From a bacterium (GTDB taxonomy: Bacteria > Chloroflexota > Dormibacteria > Aeolococcales > Bog-877), in NCBI GenBank assembly GCA_021795235.1, contig JAJYPP010000036.1:1-34489 (forward strand): DNA of 34,489 nt, in the 5' to 3' direction. A program made the position numbers and the translations under genes. Every line of letters starts with the position of its first letter. The stretch's first letter is position 1. Shown piece after piece: positions 14,665-23,282 of this stretch. The notes below the pieces were generated by a model. The model made no database searches. It was not told the origin of the DNA and worked only from the letters and a program-made list of their open reading frames with translations.

Positions 14665-15456
14665 TCAGACCGCGCCGGTCGGCTCCTTGCCCTCCGGCCA
14701 GTATTGCTCCTCAATCACCTCGGCCTCCTGCAGGCCCCGCCTGGTCATGACCGCGCGGGCGGTGGCGATCATCCCGGGGTGGCCGCAGAGGTAGACGGTC
14801 CCGAGCCCCGGCGCCACCTCGAACCGGTCGGAATACTTGCGCAATATGTCCTCGACCCTGCCGGTCTCGCCCTCCCAGCCGGGATCGGCCCAGGGGCGGC
14901 TCACCGTGGGTACGTACTCGAACCATGAGCAGCGGCTCTTGAGGATCGACATCTCGTCCGCATAGCCGAACTCCCGGGAGAGGCTGGCGCCCTGAAGCAG
15001 CGCCACTCGCGGCGGGGGCCCCGCGGGCTCGACCGCCATCTGCATATGCCTCAGCATGCTGGCGAATGGGGCCACCCCGGTCACCGTGGCGACGAACAGG
15101 TGAGTTCGGCCCGGCGCCAACCCGTGGCGCATGAACAGCCCCTTGGGACGCTTGCGCATGAGCACCGGGCTCCCCTCCCCGAGGGCGAAGAGGTGCGGGG
15201 TCAGCGCCCCGCCAGGAATCCTCTCTATGAAGAACTCCAGCAGGGGTTCCTCGGGCGCGGAGACTATCGAGTAGGGCCGCTCCAGCACCCGCCCATCCAG
15301 CTCGATGCCCAGGGTGGCGTACTGTCCGGGGCGGAAGGAGAACGGCGCGGGCGGTCGGAGCCTGATTGCCCAGAGATCGTCAGCGAAGTCCCGCCGCTCT
15401 ACGATCTCGCAGCTGTCGTACTTCTCGCTCTGTGGGTTGGGCAATGGCGCGTGCAC
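14665..15456 (-). CDS. fpr: Ferredoxin/flavodoxin-NADP+ reductase (short bacterial type)
   Basis: This FAD enzyme exchanges electrons between NADP(H) and ferredoxin or flavodoxin. The FAD domain has FRPGQYATLGIELDG and the flavin motif RPYSIVSAP. The NAD(P) domain has LFVATVTGVAPFASMLRHM (canonical GTGxAP altered to VTGVAPF), YLCGHPGM, and the C-terminal EEQYW, whose aromatic residue would stack on the flavin. At 263 residues it matches subclass FNRs. The start is unclear: GTG 15456 overlaps an AGGAGG Shine-Dalgarno, whereas TTG 15444 is 11 bases from it. It faces the CpaE-like gene at its 3' end and diverges from topA across 141 bases, where promoters for both must lie. Confidence 0.88.
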   Translation of the reverse strand: MHAPLPNPQSEKYDSCEIVERRDFADDLWAIRLRPPAPFSFRPGQYATLGIELDGRVLERPYSIVSAPEEPLLEFFIERIPGGALTPHLFALGEGSPVLMRKRPKGLFMRHGLAPGRTHLFVATVTGVAPFASMLRHMQMAVEPAGPPPRVALLQGASLSREFGYADEMSILKSRCSWFEYVPTVSRPWADPGWEGETGRVEDILRKYSDRFEVAPGLGTVYLCGHPGMIATARAVMTRRGLQEAEVIEEQYWPEGKEPTGAV

Positions 15457-15546
15457 CTCCTGGGACCGATCCAGAGTTGCCAGTGTATCGGCCGGGGTCC
15501 CGGGTCTTGGAGCAGATTGAGTTGGGGGCGGGGCGGGAACCCTGTT

Positions 15547-15554
15547 GTTAGAAT
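15547..15554 (+). promoter_or_regulatory. Candidate -10 of topA (GTTAGAAT)
   Basis: TAGAAT at 15549-15554 lies 43 bases before the topA ATG, in the divergent gap with fpr. The same octamer GTTAGAAT recurs just before hslV. No convincing -35 was found. Confidence 0.35.
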
Positions 15555-15597
15555 CGCCACGCCCTTACATCGGTAGCCAGGAGCCACACCCACCCCT

Positions 15598-17844
15598 ATG
15601 CCCACTCGCAGCCTGATCATCGTCGAGTCGCCGAGCAAGGCACGGACCCTCACCAAGTTCCTGGGGGACACCTACGAGGTGAGGGCGTCGATGGGCCACG
15701 TGGTGGATCTGCCCCGCTCCAAGCTCGGTATCGATGTCGATGCCGACTTCGCGCCCGACTACACGGTGATCAGGGGCAAGGAGAAGCAGCTGAGCGAGCT
15801 CAAGGCGGCCGCCAAGAAGTCCTCCCGGGTTCTGCTGGCCGCCGACCCGGACCGGGAGGGCGAGGCCATCGCCTGGCACATCGCCAACCAGCTGAAGCTG
15901 AAGAATCCTGAGCGCATCGTCTTCCGCGAGGTCACCCGGCCCGCGGTGGAGGCAGCGCTGGGCCAGCCCCGGCCCATCGACCAGAACCTGGTGGACGCCT
16001 ATCAGGCTCGTCGGGCCATCGACCGGCTGCTCGGCTACAAACTCAGCCCGTTGCTCTGGCGCAAGATCCGCAAGGGGCTGTCGGCGGGCCGGGTGCAATC
16101 CGTGGCGCTGCGGTTGGTGTGCGACCGCGAGGACGAGATCGAGAGGTTCGTGCCGACGGAGAGCTGGAGCCTCGACGCGCTCCTGGAGACATCGGCCCGG
16201 GCCCAGGTCAAGGCCCGCTATCAAGGGCCGGCCTCAGCCAAGCCGACCGGTCGCCGGCGCAAGGGCTCAGACGGAGAAGACCAGTCGACGGTTCTACCGA
16301 CTGAGGCGGCGGCGCATCGGGTGATGGCCGACCTCGAGAACGCCCAGTTCGCGGTGACCGCGGTGGAGCGCCGCCGGGTGCGCCGGAATCCCCCCCAGCC
16401 TTACACCACCAGCACCCTGCAGCAGGATGCCTCTGCCCAGTTGCGCTTCAGCCCGACTAAGACCATGCGGGTGGCGCAGCAACTGTACGAGGGGGTGGAG
16501 CTGGGTCCGGAAGGTCCGGCCGGGCTGATCACCTACATGCGCACGGATTCGCCCCGGGTGAGTACGGTCGCGGTGGAGCAGATGCGCAGCTACATCCAGA
16601 CCACCTTCGGCAAGGAATACCTGGGGCCGGTCGGCGGCACCAGGAAGGCGGCCAAGACGCCGGTGGCAAGTCAGGACGCCCACGAAGCCGTCCGTCCCAC
16701 CGCCGCCGAGCGCAGCCCCGAGAGTGTCTCCCCCTTCCTGAGCGCGGATCAGTTGAAGTTGTACCGCCTGATCTGGAGGCGCTTCACCGCCAGCCAGATG
16801 AGCGCGGCCGAGTTCGACTCCACCAGGGTCGACATTGATGCCGCCTCGCACCGTTTCAGGGTGACCGGCAGCCGACTGGCCTTCGACGGATTCCTCAAGG
16901 TCGCCTCCAGTGATGAGCGCCAGGAGGAGGCTCTGCCCGAGCTCGCCGAGGGCGACAGTCTGCGCTGCCTGGAGCTCATCCCGGAGCAGCACTTCACCCA
17001 ACCGCCACCGCGCTTCACCGAGGCCAGCCTGGTCAAGGAGCTGGAGGAGCGAGGCATCGGCCGTCCCAGCACCTACGCCCCCACAGTCGAGGTGATCCAG
17101 ACCAGAAGCTATGTCCGCCAGCTGGAGAGGCGCCTCAACCCGACGCCGCTCGGAAGGGCTGTGAATGAGGCTCTGACCGGCCAGTTCCCAGCGGTCGTCG
17201 ACTTTGGCTTCACCGCCGAGCTGGAGGGGAAGCTGGACGGGATCGAGACCGGGGAGACCGCCTGGGTCCCGGTGGTGCGCAGCTGGTACCAGCCCTTCGC
17301 CAAGGTCCTTGAGGAAGCTCAGGAGAGCATGCCTCGGGTCAAGATCCAGGCTCAGAAGGCGGACGGCGAGTGTCCCAAGTGCGGGGCGGAGCTGGTGGTC
17401 CGGAGCGGCCGGTTCGGCGACTTCGTGGGCTGCGGCCGCTATCCGGAGTGCGACTACATCCAGGGACGCGAGGAGCGCGCCAAGGCTGAGGAGATCGGTG
17501 AGGCCTGCCCGCAGTGCGGCAAGCCCCTGGTGCGTCGCAGCGGCCGCCGCGGTCCGTTCGTCGGCTGCTCGGGTTATCCCAAGTGCAAGTTCGTCCGGTC
17601 GGAGGCAGCTCCGAACGGCGCTCCCGGGGCAGCTCGGCCCGCGGCTGAGCCCACCGGCGAGAAGTGCCCGGAGTGCGGCCAGGATCTGGTCAAGCGCATG
17701 GGACGATTCGGGCCGTTCGTCTCCTGTGCCGGCTACCCCAAGTGCCGCTACCGGCCGCCCAAGGAGGCGGTCCAGGCGCCTGCTTCCCAGGGTGGGTCGC
17801 GGCGCCGACCAGCCAAGGAGCCCCACGGACAGCTGGTGGGATGA
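15598..17844 (+). CDS. topA: DNA topoisomerase I
   Basis: This type IA topoisomerase relaxes negative supercoils. At 748 residues it has a TOPRIM domain (IIVESPSKARTLTKFLG with Glu10; AADPDREGEAIAWHI, Asp83 to Glu87), the gate domains with GYKLSPLLWRKIRKGLSAGRVQS, and the catalytic tyrosine in LITYMRTDSPRVS (Tyr313). The C-terminus has three CxxC zinc ribbons, starting near residues 592, 633 and 686 (CPKCG, CPQCG and CPECG, each with a GxxGPFVxC-type half). The final residues are basic. ATG 15598 begins the family sequence. The gene opens the topA-hslV-hslU group, a neighbourhood shared with Bacillus but without xerC or trmFO. Confidence 0.97.
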   Translation: MPTRSLIIVESPSKARTLTKFLGDTYEVRASMGHVVDLPRSKLGIDVDADFAPDYTVIRGKEKQLSELKAAAKKSSRVLLAADPDREGEAIAWHIANQLKLKNPERIVFREVTRPAVEAALGQPRPIDQNLVDAYQARRAIDRLLGYKLSPLLWRKIRKGLSAGRVQSVALRLVCDREDEIERFVPTESWSLDALLETSARAQVKARYQGPASAKPTGRRRKGSDGEDQSTVLPTEAAAHRVMADLENAQFAVTAVERRRVRRNPPQPYTTSTLQQDASAQLRFSPTKTMRVAQQLYEGVELGPEGPAGLITYMRTDSPRVSTVAVEQMRSYIQTTFGKEYLGPVGGTRKAAKTPVASQDAHEAVRPTAAERSPESVSPFLSADQLKLYRLIWRRFTASQMSAAEFDSTRVDIDAASHRFRVTGSRLAFDGFLKVASSDERQEEALPELAEGDSLRCLELIPEQHFTQPPPRFTEASLVKELEERGIGRPSTYAPTVEVIQTRSYVRQLERRLNPTPLGRAVNEALTGQFPAVVDFGFTAELEGKLDGIETGETAWVPVVRSWYQPFAKVLEEAQESMPRVKIQAQKADGECPKCGAELVVRSGRFGDFVGCGRYPECDYIQGREERAKAEEIGEACPQCGKPLVRRSGRRGPFVGCSGYPKCKFVRSEAAPNGAPGAARPAAEPTGEKCPECGQDLVKRMGRFGPFVSCAGYPKCRYRPPKEAVQAPASQGGSRRRPAKEPHGQLVG

Positions 17845-17870
17845 CCGGGCCGTCCGCCCGGGAAGGCCAG

Positions 17871-17878
17871 GTTAGAAT
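17871..17878 (+). promoter_or_regulatory. Candidate -10 of hslVU (GTTAGAAT)
   Basis: TAGAAT at 17873-17878 is nine bases before GTG 17888, so the transcript would be almost leaderless. It is identical over eight bases to the element before topA. Confidence 0.35.
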
Positions 17879-17887
17879 TTGAGTCCT

Positions 17888-18469
17888 GTGGCAGGCCAGC
17901 AGGATGCGACCCCTCACGCCACCACCATCCTGGCGGTGCAGCGTGGCAACGAAATCGCGGTGGCGGGCGACGGGCAGGTGACCGTTGGCGACGTGGTCAT
18001 GAAGCAGCGAGCTCGCAAGGTGCGGAGGCTCTACCACGACCAGGTGGTGGTTGGTTTCGCCGGGTCGGTGGCCGATGCGTTCACCCTCTTCGACAAGTTT
18101 GAGCGCCAGTTGGACCAGCACCAGGGGAACCTGCTGAGGGCGGCGGTGGAGCTCAGCAAGGAGTGGCGGACCGACCGCTACCTGCGCCACCTTGACGCGA
18201 TGCTGGTGGTGGCCGGCCAGGACCAGCTGCTGCTCCTGAGTGGGGATGGCGATGTGATCGAGCCCGACGACGGCATCGGTGCCATTGGGAGCGGTGGCCC
18301 CTACGCTCACGCCGCCGCCCGCGCCCTCATCCTCCACACGGACCTGGCGGCCCCGGTGGTGGCTCGGCGGGCGCTGGAGATCGCGGCGTCCATCTGCATC
18401 TACACCAACGAGGAGATCTCAGTGGAGACGCTGGTGAGCGCCAGGGAGGGACAGGATGCCGGAAGCTGA
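17888..18469 (+). CDS. hslV: ATP-dependent protease subunit HslV (ClpQ)
   Basis: HslV is the threonine protease core of the HslUV machine. The mature enzyme should begin at the first threonine of [24 protein letters not shown], followed by [17 protein letters not shown] and [13 protein letters not shown]. The N-terminus is odd: in most relatives only Met, or a few residues, precede the catalytic Thr. Here about 11 residues ([11 protein letters not shown]) precede it from GTG 17888, and about 14 from TTG 17879. Either a propeptide is cut autocatalytically, or the real start is not yet identified; no ATG or GTG lies closer. It overlaps hslU by 14 bases. Confidence 0.93.
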   Translation: MAGQQDATPHATTILAVQRGNEIAVAGDGQVTVGDVVMKQRARKVRRLYHDQVVVGFAGSVADAFTLFDKFERQLDQHQGNLLRAAVELSKEWRTDRYLRHLDAMLVVAGQDQLLLLSGDGDVIEPDDGIGAIGSGGPYAHAAARALILHTDLAAPVVARRALEIAASICIYTNEEISVETLVSAREGQDAGS

Positions 18470-19871
18470 CCTGCGCCCGGCTGAGATCGTCACCGCCCTC
18501 GACGCCTACATCGTGGGCCAGGGCGACGCCAAGCGGGCGATGGCGATAGCGCTGCGCAATCGGATGCGTCGAATGCAGCTGCCGCCCGAGTCGCGGCGCG
18601 ACATCGTGCCCAGCAACATCCTGCTGATAGGACCGACCGGGGTGGGCAAGACCGAGATCGCCCGGCGCCTGGCCCAGCTCACCAACTCGCCCTTCATCAA
18701 GGTGGAGGCGACCAAGTTCACCGAGGTGGGCTACGTCGGGCGGGACGTCGAGTCGATCATCCGAGACCTCCTGGAGCAGACCGTCACCAGGGTGCAGAAT
18801 CAGCGGGTGGCGGAGGTCGAGGCTGAGGCCGCCCAGCGAGCCGACCAACGCATCGTGGACCGGCTCTTGGAAGTGGACTCTCCGTCCGTGGCCGTGACCG
18901 AGCCGACCGCTGTGGAGGCGGAGCAGAGCCCGCAGGCGACGCCCGAGGTCCCGGACGAGACCGGCCGCCGACTGGCCGCCCGCCGCCTCCAGGCTCGGAG
19001 GCGGAAGTTGGTGCGGAAGTTGGCGGCGCGCCAGCTGGACGACCGTCAGATCGACATCGAGGTGGAGGAGGCCTACGCGGCGCCGGTGGAGGTGTTCTCG
19101 GGCACTGGCTACGAGGAGATTGGGTGGTCCCTGTCGGATTTCTTCAGTCAGCTGGCGCCCCCCAGGCGGCGGCTCAGACGCATGAGTGTGGCCGATGCCC
19201 GTCGGGCGCTGACCCAAGAGGAGACCGAGCGGCTGGTGGACCTGGACCGCGTCTACGACGACGCCATCCACATGGTGGAGGAGAACGGCATCGTCTTCAT
19301 CGACGAGGTGGACAAGATAGCCGGTCCCTCGGTTGAGGCCCATGGCCCCGATGTGAGCGGGGCCGGGGTGCAGCGCGACCTGCTCCCGATCATCGAGGGC
19401 TCAACGGTGACCACGCGCTACGGCTCGGTGGGGACCGAGCACATCCTGTTCGTGGCGGCCGGAGCCTTCAGCGCCACCAAGCCCTCCGACCTGATCCCGG
19501 AATTCCAAGGCCGGTTCCCGATCCGGGTGGAGCTGCAAGCGCTGGAGGAGGCCGACCTCCGGCGTATCCTGGTCGAGCCCAGCAACTCCCTGACCAAGCA
19601 GTACCAGGCCCTGCTCAGCACCGAAGAGGTGGGGCTGGAGTTCTCCGATGAGGGGGTCGAGGAGCTGGCCCATCAGGCTTTCCTGGTCAACGACCGCGAT
19701 GAGAACATCGGGGCCCGGCGACTCTTCACGGTGATGGAGAGGGTCCTCCAGGAGGTCTCGTTCTCGGCGGACCGCTTCCAAGGACAGCAGGTGATGGTGG
19801 ATCGCGAATTCGTCAGGGCCAGGCTGGGCGACCTGGTCAGAGACGACGACCTGCGTCGCTACGTGCTCTGA
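18456..19871 (+). CDS. hslU: ATP-dependent protease ATPase subunit HslU (ClpY)
   Basis: HslU is the hexameric AAA+ unfoldase that feeds HslV. Family features are complete: [20 protein letters not shown] near the N-terminus, Walker A GPTGVGKT (residues 59-66), the pore motif GYVGRDVES, a long I domain (about 105-245), Walker [10 protein letters not shown] (279-287), sensor region [11 protein letters not shown], and a C-terminal DDDLRRYVL that docks into HslV pockets. Length 471 is normal. The ATG lies inside hslV. Nine bases separate its stop from the convergent GNAT gene. Confidence 0.97.
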   Translation: MPEADLRPAEIVTALDAYIVGQGDAKRAMAIALRNRMRRMQLPPESRRDIVPSNILLIGPTGVGKTEIARRLAQLTNSPFIKVEATKFTEVGYVGRDVESIIRDLLEQTVTRVQNQRVAEVEAEAAQRADQRIVDRLLEVDSPSVAVTEPTAVEAEQSPQATPEVPDETGRRLAARRLQARRRKLVRKLAARQLDDRQIDIEVEEAYAAPVEVFSGTGYEEIGWSLSDFFSQLAPPRRRLRRMSVADARRALTQEETERLVDLDRVYDDAIHMVEENGIVFIDEVDKIAGPSVEAHGPDVSGAGVQRDLLPIIEGSTVTTRYGSVGTEHILFVAAGAFSATKPSDLIPEFQGRFPIRVELQALEEADLRRILVEPSNSLTKQYQALLSTEEVGLEFSDEGVEELAHQAFLVNDRDENIGARRLFTVMERVLQEVSFSADRFQGQQVMVDREFVRARLGDLVRDDDLRRYVL

Positions 19872-19880
19872 CCACTGTTC

Positions 19881-20720
19881 TCATCTGACCGCCCGAAGTG
19901 GCGACGCAACCGGGTCCCAGGTGAACGGGGTGGTGCTGGTCAGGGCCAGGAATCCCAGCCGTTCCAGAGTCGGCCGGCTGGTGGGCAGGGCATCCACCTC
20001 GAGCAGCGGGAAGCCGAGCCCGCAGGCGAGCTGGGCCCGGTGGCTGACCAGGGCGCGGTAGAGGCCATGGTGCCGCCAGGCCGGCACCACCGAGCCGCCC
20101 CACATGGTCCCGAACTCGCTGCCGTCGACCAGTTCCAGCCGGCCCGTGGCCGCCAGCCGCTGGTCAACCAGGACCCCGTGCAGGAAGACGCGGTCGGGGA
20201 AGGCGATGACCGCAGCCTCGTAAGCCGCGGCGTGGTCCCGGTGGGCCTCGCCGAAGGCCTGGGTCAGCTGCTCCTCCAGCGTTCGGAAGTCCGGACCTGG
20301 CCGGAGCTGCCGTAGGTTGGCGCCGGCCGGCAGCTGGGCCCGGTGCTCGGCCACCTCGGAGGATCGCGCCACCAGCACCGACTCCTCGTCGCTGCTGCTG
20401 AAGCCGAAGTCCAGCAGGAGCTGGAGGAAGGGGTGGGGGTGGTCGTGAGCCCAGGTCTTCCACTCGAAGGGCTGATGCAGCGTCGCAAAGACGGCGATCT
20501 GGGAGCGGATCAAAGAGGCTGCGGCCGACTCCCCCAGGGAGGAGACGCCGGTCGCTGTCACCATCCCTTGGCCCTCGCCCATGAGGGCGCGCACGATCTG
20601 GCCTTCGACCTCGACTGTGACTCCTGGCGAGGTCTGATGCGCGAGCGAACCCCGCAGCTGCCGGTCGTAGGCGTCCAGCAGGTCGGCGGAACGGCGGTGG
20701 GCCCGGTCAGCTCCGGGCAT
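19881..20720 (-). CDS. GNAT-family N-acetyltransferase, substrate unknown
   Basis: The C-terminal ~110 residues carry a GNAT fold pattern: GTMWGGSVVPAWRHHGLYRALV, where RHHGLY corresponds to the acetyl-CoA pyrophosphate loop (Q/RxxGxG/A), then LGFPLLEVDALPTSRPTLERLGFLAL, the usual final beta-alpha-beta. The N-terminal half (LLDAYDRQLRG, PFEWKTWAHDHP, LLLDFGFSSSDEES) looks like a partner or degenerate first GNAT domain, as seen in other acetyltransferases of ~280 residues. I chose ATG 20720 (MPGADRAHRRSADLL), since the added N-terminus from GTG 20804 is low complexity. It is convergent with hslU and divergent from rpsB, an apparent insertion between two conserved blocks. The substrate cannot be inferred. 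Confidence 0.75.
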   Translation of the reverse strand: MPGADRAHRRSADLLDAYDRQLRGSLAHQTSPGVTVEVEGQIVRALMGEGQGMVTATGVSSLGESAAASLIRSQIAVFATLHQPFEWKTWAHDHPHPFLQLLLDFGFSSSDEESVLVARSSEVAEHRAQLPAGANLRQLRPGPDFRTLEEQLTQAFGEAHRDHAAAYEAAVIAFPDRVFLHGVLVDQRLAATGRLELVDGSEFGTMWGGSVVPAWRHHGLYRALVSHRAQLACGLGFPLLEVDALPTSRPTLERLGFLALTSTTPFTWDPVASPLRAVR

Positions 20721-20921
20721 CGTTCCGCAGCCGCTCCCGGGCCGGCCGACGGCGGCGGATGGGCGCCGGGGGACCAGCGCTGCTCTCGATGGCGTCGCGA
20801 TCACTCATGCGCGGGTCAGCTTACCGGCCGCCGGGGATACCAAGGGCGCATGGCCGATCTCCGGCCAGGGCCGCGCGGGCGTCAGGCAGTCTGGGAGGGG
20901 AGCCGCGGGGTGCGGTTGGGA

Positions 20922-21038
20922 TAACATCTACTGCGGTAGTCAAATTCGCATGCCCGTCGGACGTGATCCGGGGTCCCCTGGCGAGGGCCGGATGACGGGA
21001 GATGGCGGGCAGAGGTAGAACGCAAATGGAGGCACAGC
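20922..21038 (+). promoter_or_regulatory. rpsB-tsf promoter and structured leader with mimic of the rpsB start region
   Basis: TAACAT (20922-20927) is a plausible -10, giving a leader of about 105 bases. The leader folds well: CCCGTC (20953-20958) with GACGGG (20994-20999), ATCCGG (20966-20971) with CCGGAT (20988-20993), and CCCT/AGGG (20976-20987) around GGCG, with a continuous 3' arm. An alternative pairing, TGCCCG (20951-20956) with CGGGCA (21006-21011), excludes the first stem. GCATGCCCGT at 20948-20957 is repeated exactly at the rpsB start (21037-21046), so CGGGCA could pair with either copy. A short frame runs from ATG 20950 to TAG 21018. S2 autoregulation through such a switch is inference. 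Confidence 0.5.
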
Positions 21039-21875
21039 ATGCCCGTAGCCACGCTCACTGAGCTGCTGCAGAACGGGGTCCACTTCGGCCACCAGACCAG
21101 CCGGTGGAATCCCAAGATGCGGCCCTACATCTTCGCCAGCCGCGGGGGGATTCACATCCTCGACGTGGCCCAGACCGTCGACCTCCTGGGGGAGGCCTGC
21201 CAGTTCGCCCACGACACCGTCGCCCAGGGCGGCCAGATCCTGTTCGTGGGCACCAAGAAGCAGGCGCACGACACGATAGAGGAGGAGTGCGCCCGCTCCG
21301 GCCAGCCGTACGTCATCAACCGATGGATGGGTGGCATGCTGACCAACTTCGAAGTGGTGAAGCTGCAGCTGAAGCGGCTCACCGAGCTCTCCGAGCAGAA
21401 GGAGCGCGACGGGTTCGCGGGCATGATCAAGAAGGAGCAGCGCCACCGCGAGGACGATCTGGCGCGCTTGGTCCGGAACTTCGGCGGCATCACCCACATG
21501 AGGAGGCTGCCAGCCGCTGTCTTCGTGGTCGACCCGCACAAGGAGCGCCTGGCCGTCACCGAGGCCAACAAGCTCAGCATTCCCATCGTGGCGATCACCG
21601 ACAGCAATTGCGACCCCGATGAGATCGCCTACGTCATCCCGGGCAACGACGATGCCATCCGCAGCGTGCGGCTGATCGTGAGCCGGCTCACCGATGCGAT
21701 CGTGGGCGGCCTGGATGAGCGGCGTCAGATCGAACTGGCCCAGGCTCAGGCCCAGGCCGAGCGGGCGGCCCAAGCGCGGGCCGAGCAGGAGGCCGCCGCC
21801 GCTGCGGCCGAGTTGGCGGCGGTGGAGGACAGCCAGTCGGAAACCGCCGCGCCGCTTGAGGGGGCCGCCGAATGA
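21039..21875 (+). CDS. rpsB: Small ribosomal subunit protein uS2
   Basis: uS2 is a 30S protein and the usual first gene of the rpsB-tsf unit. The 278 residues begin MPVATLTELLQNGVHFGHQTSRWNPKM and contain YVINRWMGGMLTNFE, GITHMRRLPAAVFVVDPHKE and IPIVAITDSNCDPDEIAYVIPGNDDAIRS. Core similarity ends near residue 230. The remaining ~45 residues are Ala/Gln/Glu-rich, helical and probably unstructured on the ribosome. GGAGG precedes ATG 21039 by six bases, and the stop overlaps the tsf start. Confidence 0.97.
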   Translation: MPVATLTELLQNGVHFGHQTSRWNPKMRPYIFASRGGIHILDVAQTVDLLGEACQFAHDTVAQGGQILFVGTKKQAHDTIEEECARSGQPYVINRWMGGMLTNFEVVKLQLKRLTELSEQKERDGFAGMIKKEQRHREDDLARLVRNFGGITHMRRLPAAVFVVDPHKERLAVTEANKLSIPIVAITDSNCDPDEIAYVIPGNDDAIRSVRLIVSRLTDAIVGGLDERRQIELAQAQAQAERAAQARAEQEAAAAAAELAAVEDSQSETAAPLEGAAE

Positions 21876-22510
21876 CCCGGACGATCACTGCCGATCTCGT
21901 GCGCCAGCTTCGTGAGCAGACCGGAGCGGGGATCATGGACTGCAAGCAGGCTCTGACCGAGGCCGACGGGGACTTCGAGTCCGCCCGCGACAAGCTGCGG
22001 GCCAAGGGACTTGCCTCGGCCGAGAAGCGTCGTGGCCGGGAGACCAAGGAGGGACTGGTGGATGCCTACATCCATCCCGGCGGCCAGGTCGGGGTCCTGA
22101 TCGAGGTCAACTGCGAGAGCGACTTCGTGGCCCGCACCGATCAGTTCAAGGCGCTGGTCCATGACCTGGCGATCCAGGTGGCGGCCCAGGCGCCGCGCTA
22201 CGTGAGCAGGGACCAGGTCCCCGCCGCGGAGATGGAGCGCGAGCGCGCCATCTACCGTGAGCAGGCGGCTCAGGAGGGTAAGAGCGAAGCTCACCTGGAG
22301 CAGATCGTGGAAGGGCGGCTGCGCAAGTTCTACGAGGCCTTCTGCCTCTACGACCAACCGTTCATCCGCGACGAGGGACCCAAGGGCAGGCGCGTGGAAC
22401 AGCTGATCCAAGAGACCGTGGCCGCTACCGGTGAGCACATTGCGGTGGCGCGCTTTGCCCGATTCAGGCTCGGAGAACGACCGGACGAGACCAATCCGGA
22501 TGGTGTCTGA
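21872..22510 (+). CDS. tsf: Elongation factor Ts (short form)
   Basis: EF-Ts is the nucleotide-exchange factor of EF-Tu. The UBA-like N-terminus (ITADLVRQLREQTGAGIMDCKQAL) and the TDFVARN-equivalent SDFVARTD motif, which inserts near the EF-Tu Mg2+ site, are clear. At 212 residues it is the short type with one dimerisation-core repeat, as in Thermus, cyanobacteria and Chloroflexota, rather than the ~280-residue E. coli form. The end ATGEHIAVARFARFRLGE is typical. The ATG overlaps the rpsB stop (ATGA), and the last 11 bases overlap pyrH. Confidence 0.96.
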   Translation: MTRTITADLVRQLREQTGAGIMDCKQALTEADGDFESARDKLRAKGLASAEKRRGRETKEGLVDAYIHPGGQVGVLIEVNCESDFVARTDQFKALVHDLAIQVAAQAPRYVSRDQVPAAEMERERAIYREQAAQEGKSEAHLEQIVEGRLRKFYEAFCLYDQPFIRDEGPKGRRVEQLIQETVAATGEHIAVARFARFRLGERPDETNPDGV

Positions 22511-23282
22511 GCCCGCCGCGGTGGCCGACCCAGCCTCCGCCGCCAACGAGACCGCCCGTCCCCACTACCGCCGGGTGGTGGTGAAGCTGAGCGGCGAGGC
22601 CCTGGTGGGAGACGGAGAGTTCGGGATCGATCCCGAGGTCTTGGACCGGGTCGCCCTGGAGATCAAGAAAGCCCACGACTTGGGCACCGAGATTGCCGTC
22701 ATGATGGGCGGTGGCAACATCTTCCGCGGCCTGGCCGGGGCTAGGCGGGGGATGAACCGGGTGACGGCCGATCTCATGGGCATGCTCGGTACGGTCATCA
22801 ACGGGCTCGCCCTCCGGGATGCTCTGGAGGCCCACGGCATGCCCACCAGAGTCCAGACCGCGATCGAGATGCATCAGGTAGCTGAACCCTACATCCGCGG
22901 CCGTGCCATCAGACACCTCGAGAAGGGCAGGGTAGTCGTCTTCTGCGCCGGCTCCGGGAACCCCTTCTTCACCACCGACACCCCGGCCGCTCTGCGGGCC
23001 GCCGAGATCGGCGCCGACATCCTCATCAAGGCCACCAGGGTGGACGGCATCTACAGCGCGGATCCCAAGTTGGATCCGACGGCGGAGCGGTTCACGACCA
23101 TCTCCTACCTCGAGGTCCTCAACCTCGGGCTGCAGGTGATGGACAACACCGCGGTGACCTTGTGCATGGACAATCGCCTGCCCCTGCTGGTCCTGGATCT
23201 GTTCCTGCCTGGCAACCTGGCCGCCGCCGTGAGCGGTGCACCGGTGGGCAGCCTGATTACCGATGAGCGGGGCAGCCGGTGA
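22500..23282 (+). CDS. pyrH: Uridylate kinase PyrH
   Basis: PyrH phosphorylates UMP to UDP; it is hexameric and usually GTP-activated and UTP-inhibited. It belongs to the amino-acid-kinase fold: RRVVVKLSGEALVGD, VMMGGGNIFRG, NRVTADLMGMLGTVINGLAL, FCAGSGNPFFTTDTPAALRAAEIGAD and VDGIYSADPKLDP are all present. The first ~20 residues (MVSEPAAVADPASAANET) are a low-complexity extension and may be an artefact of the chosen start. ATG 22500 or GTG 22503 lie inside tsf. It overlaps frr by four bases. Confidence 0.96.
   Translation: MVSEPAAVADPASAANETARPHYRRVVVKLSGEALVGDGEFGIDPEVLDRVALEIKKAHDLGTEIAVMMGGGNIFRGLAGARRGMNRVTADLMGMLGTVINGLALRDALEAHGMPTRVQTAIEMHQVAEPYIRGRAIRHLEKGRVVVFCAGSGNPFFTTDTPAALRAAEIGADILIKATRVDGIYSADPKLDPTAERFTTISYLEVLNLGLQVMDNTAVTLCMDNRLPLLVLDLFLPGNLAAAVSGAPVGSLITDERGSR

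Noticed and set aside
16294-17826. 510-codon open frame on the minus strand opposite topA
   Set aside because: It is a GC-rich shadow of topA, with no family motif; topA is complete on the plus strand.
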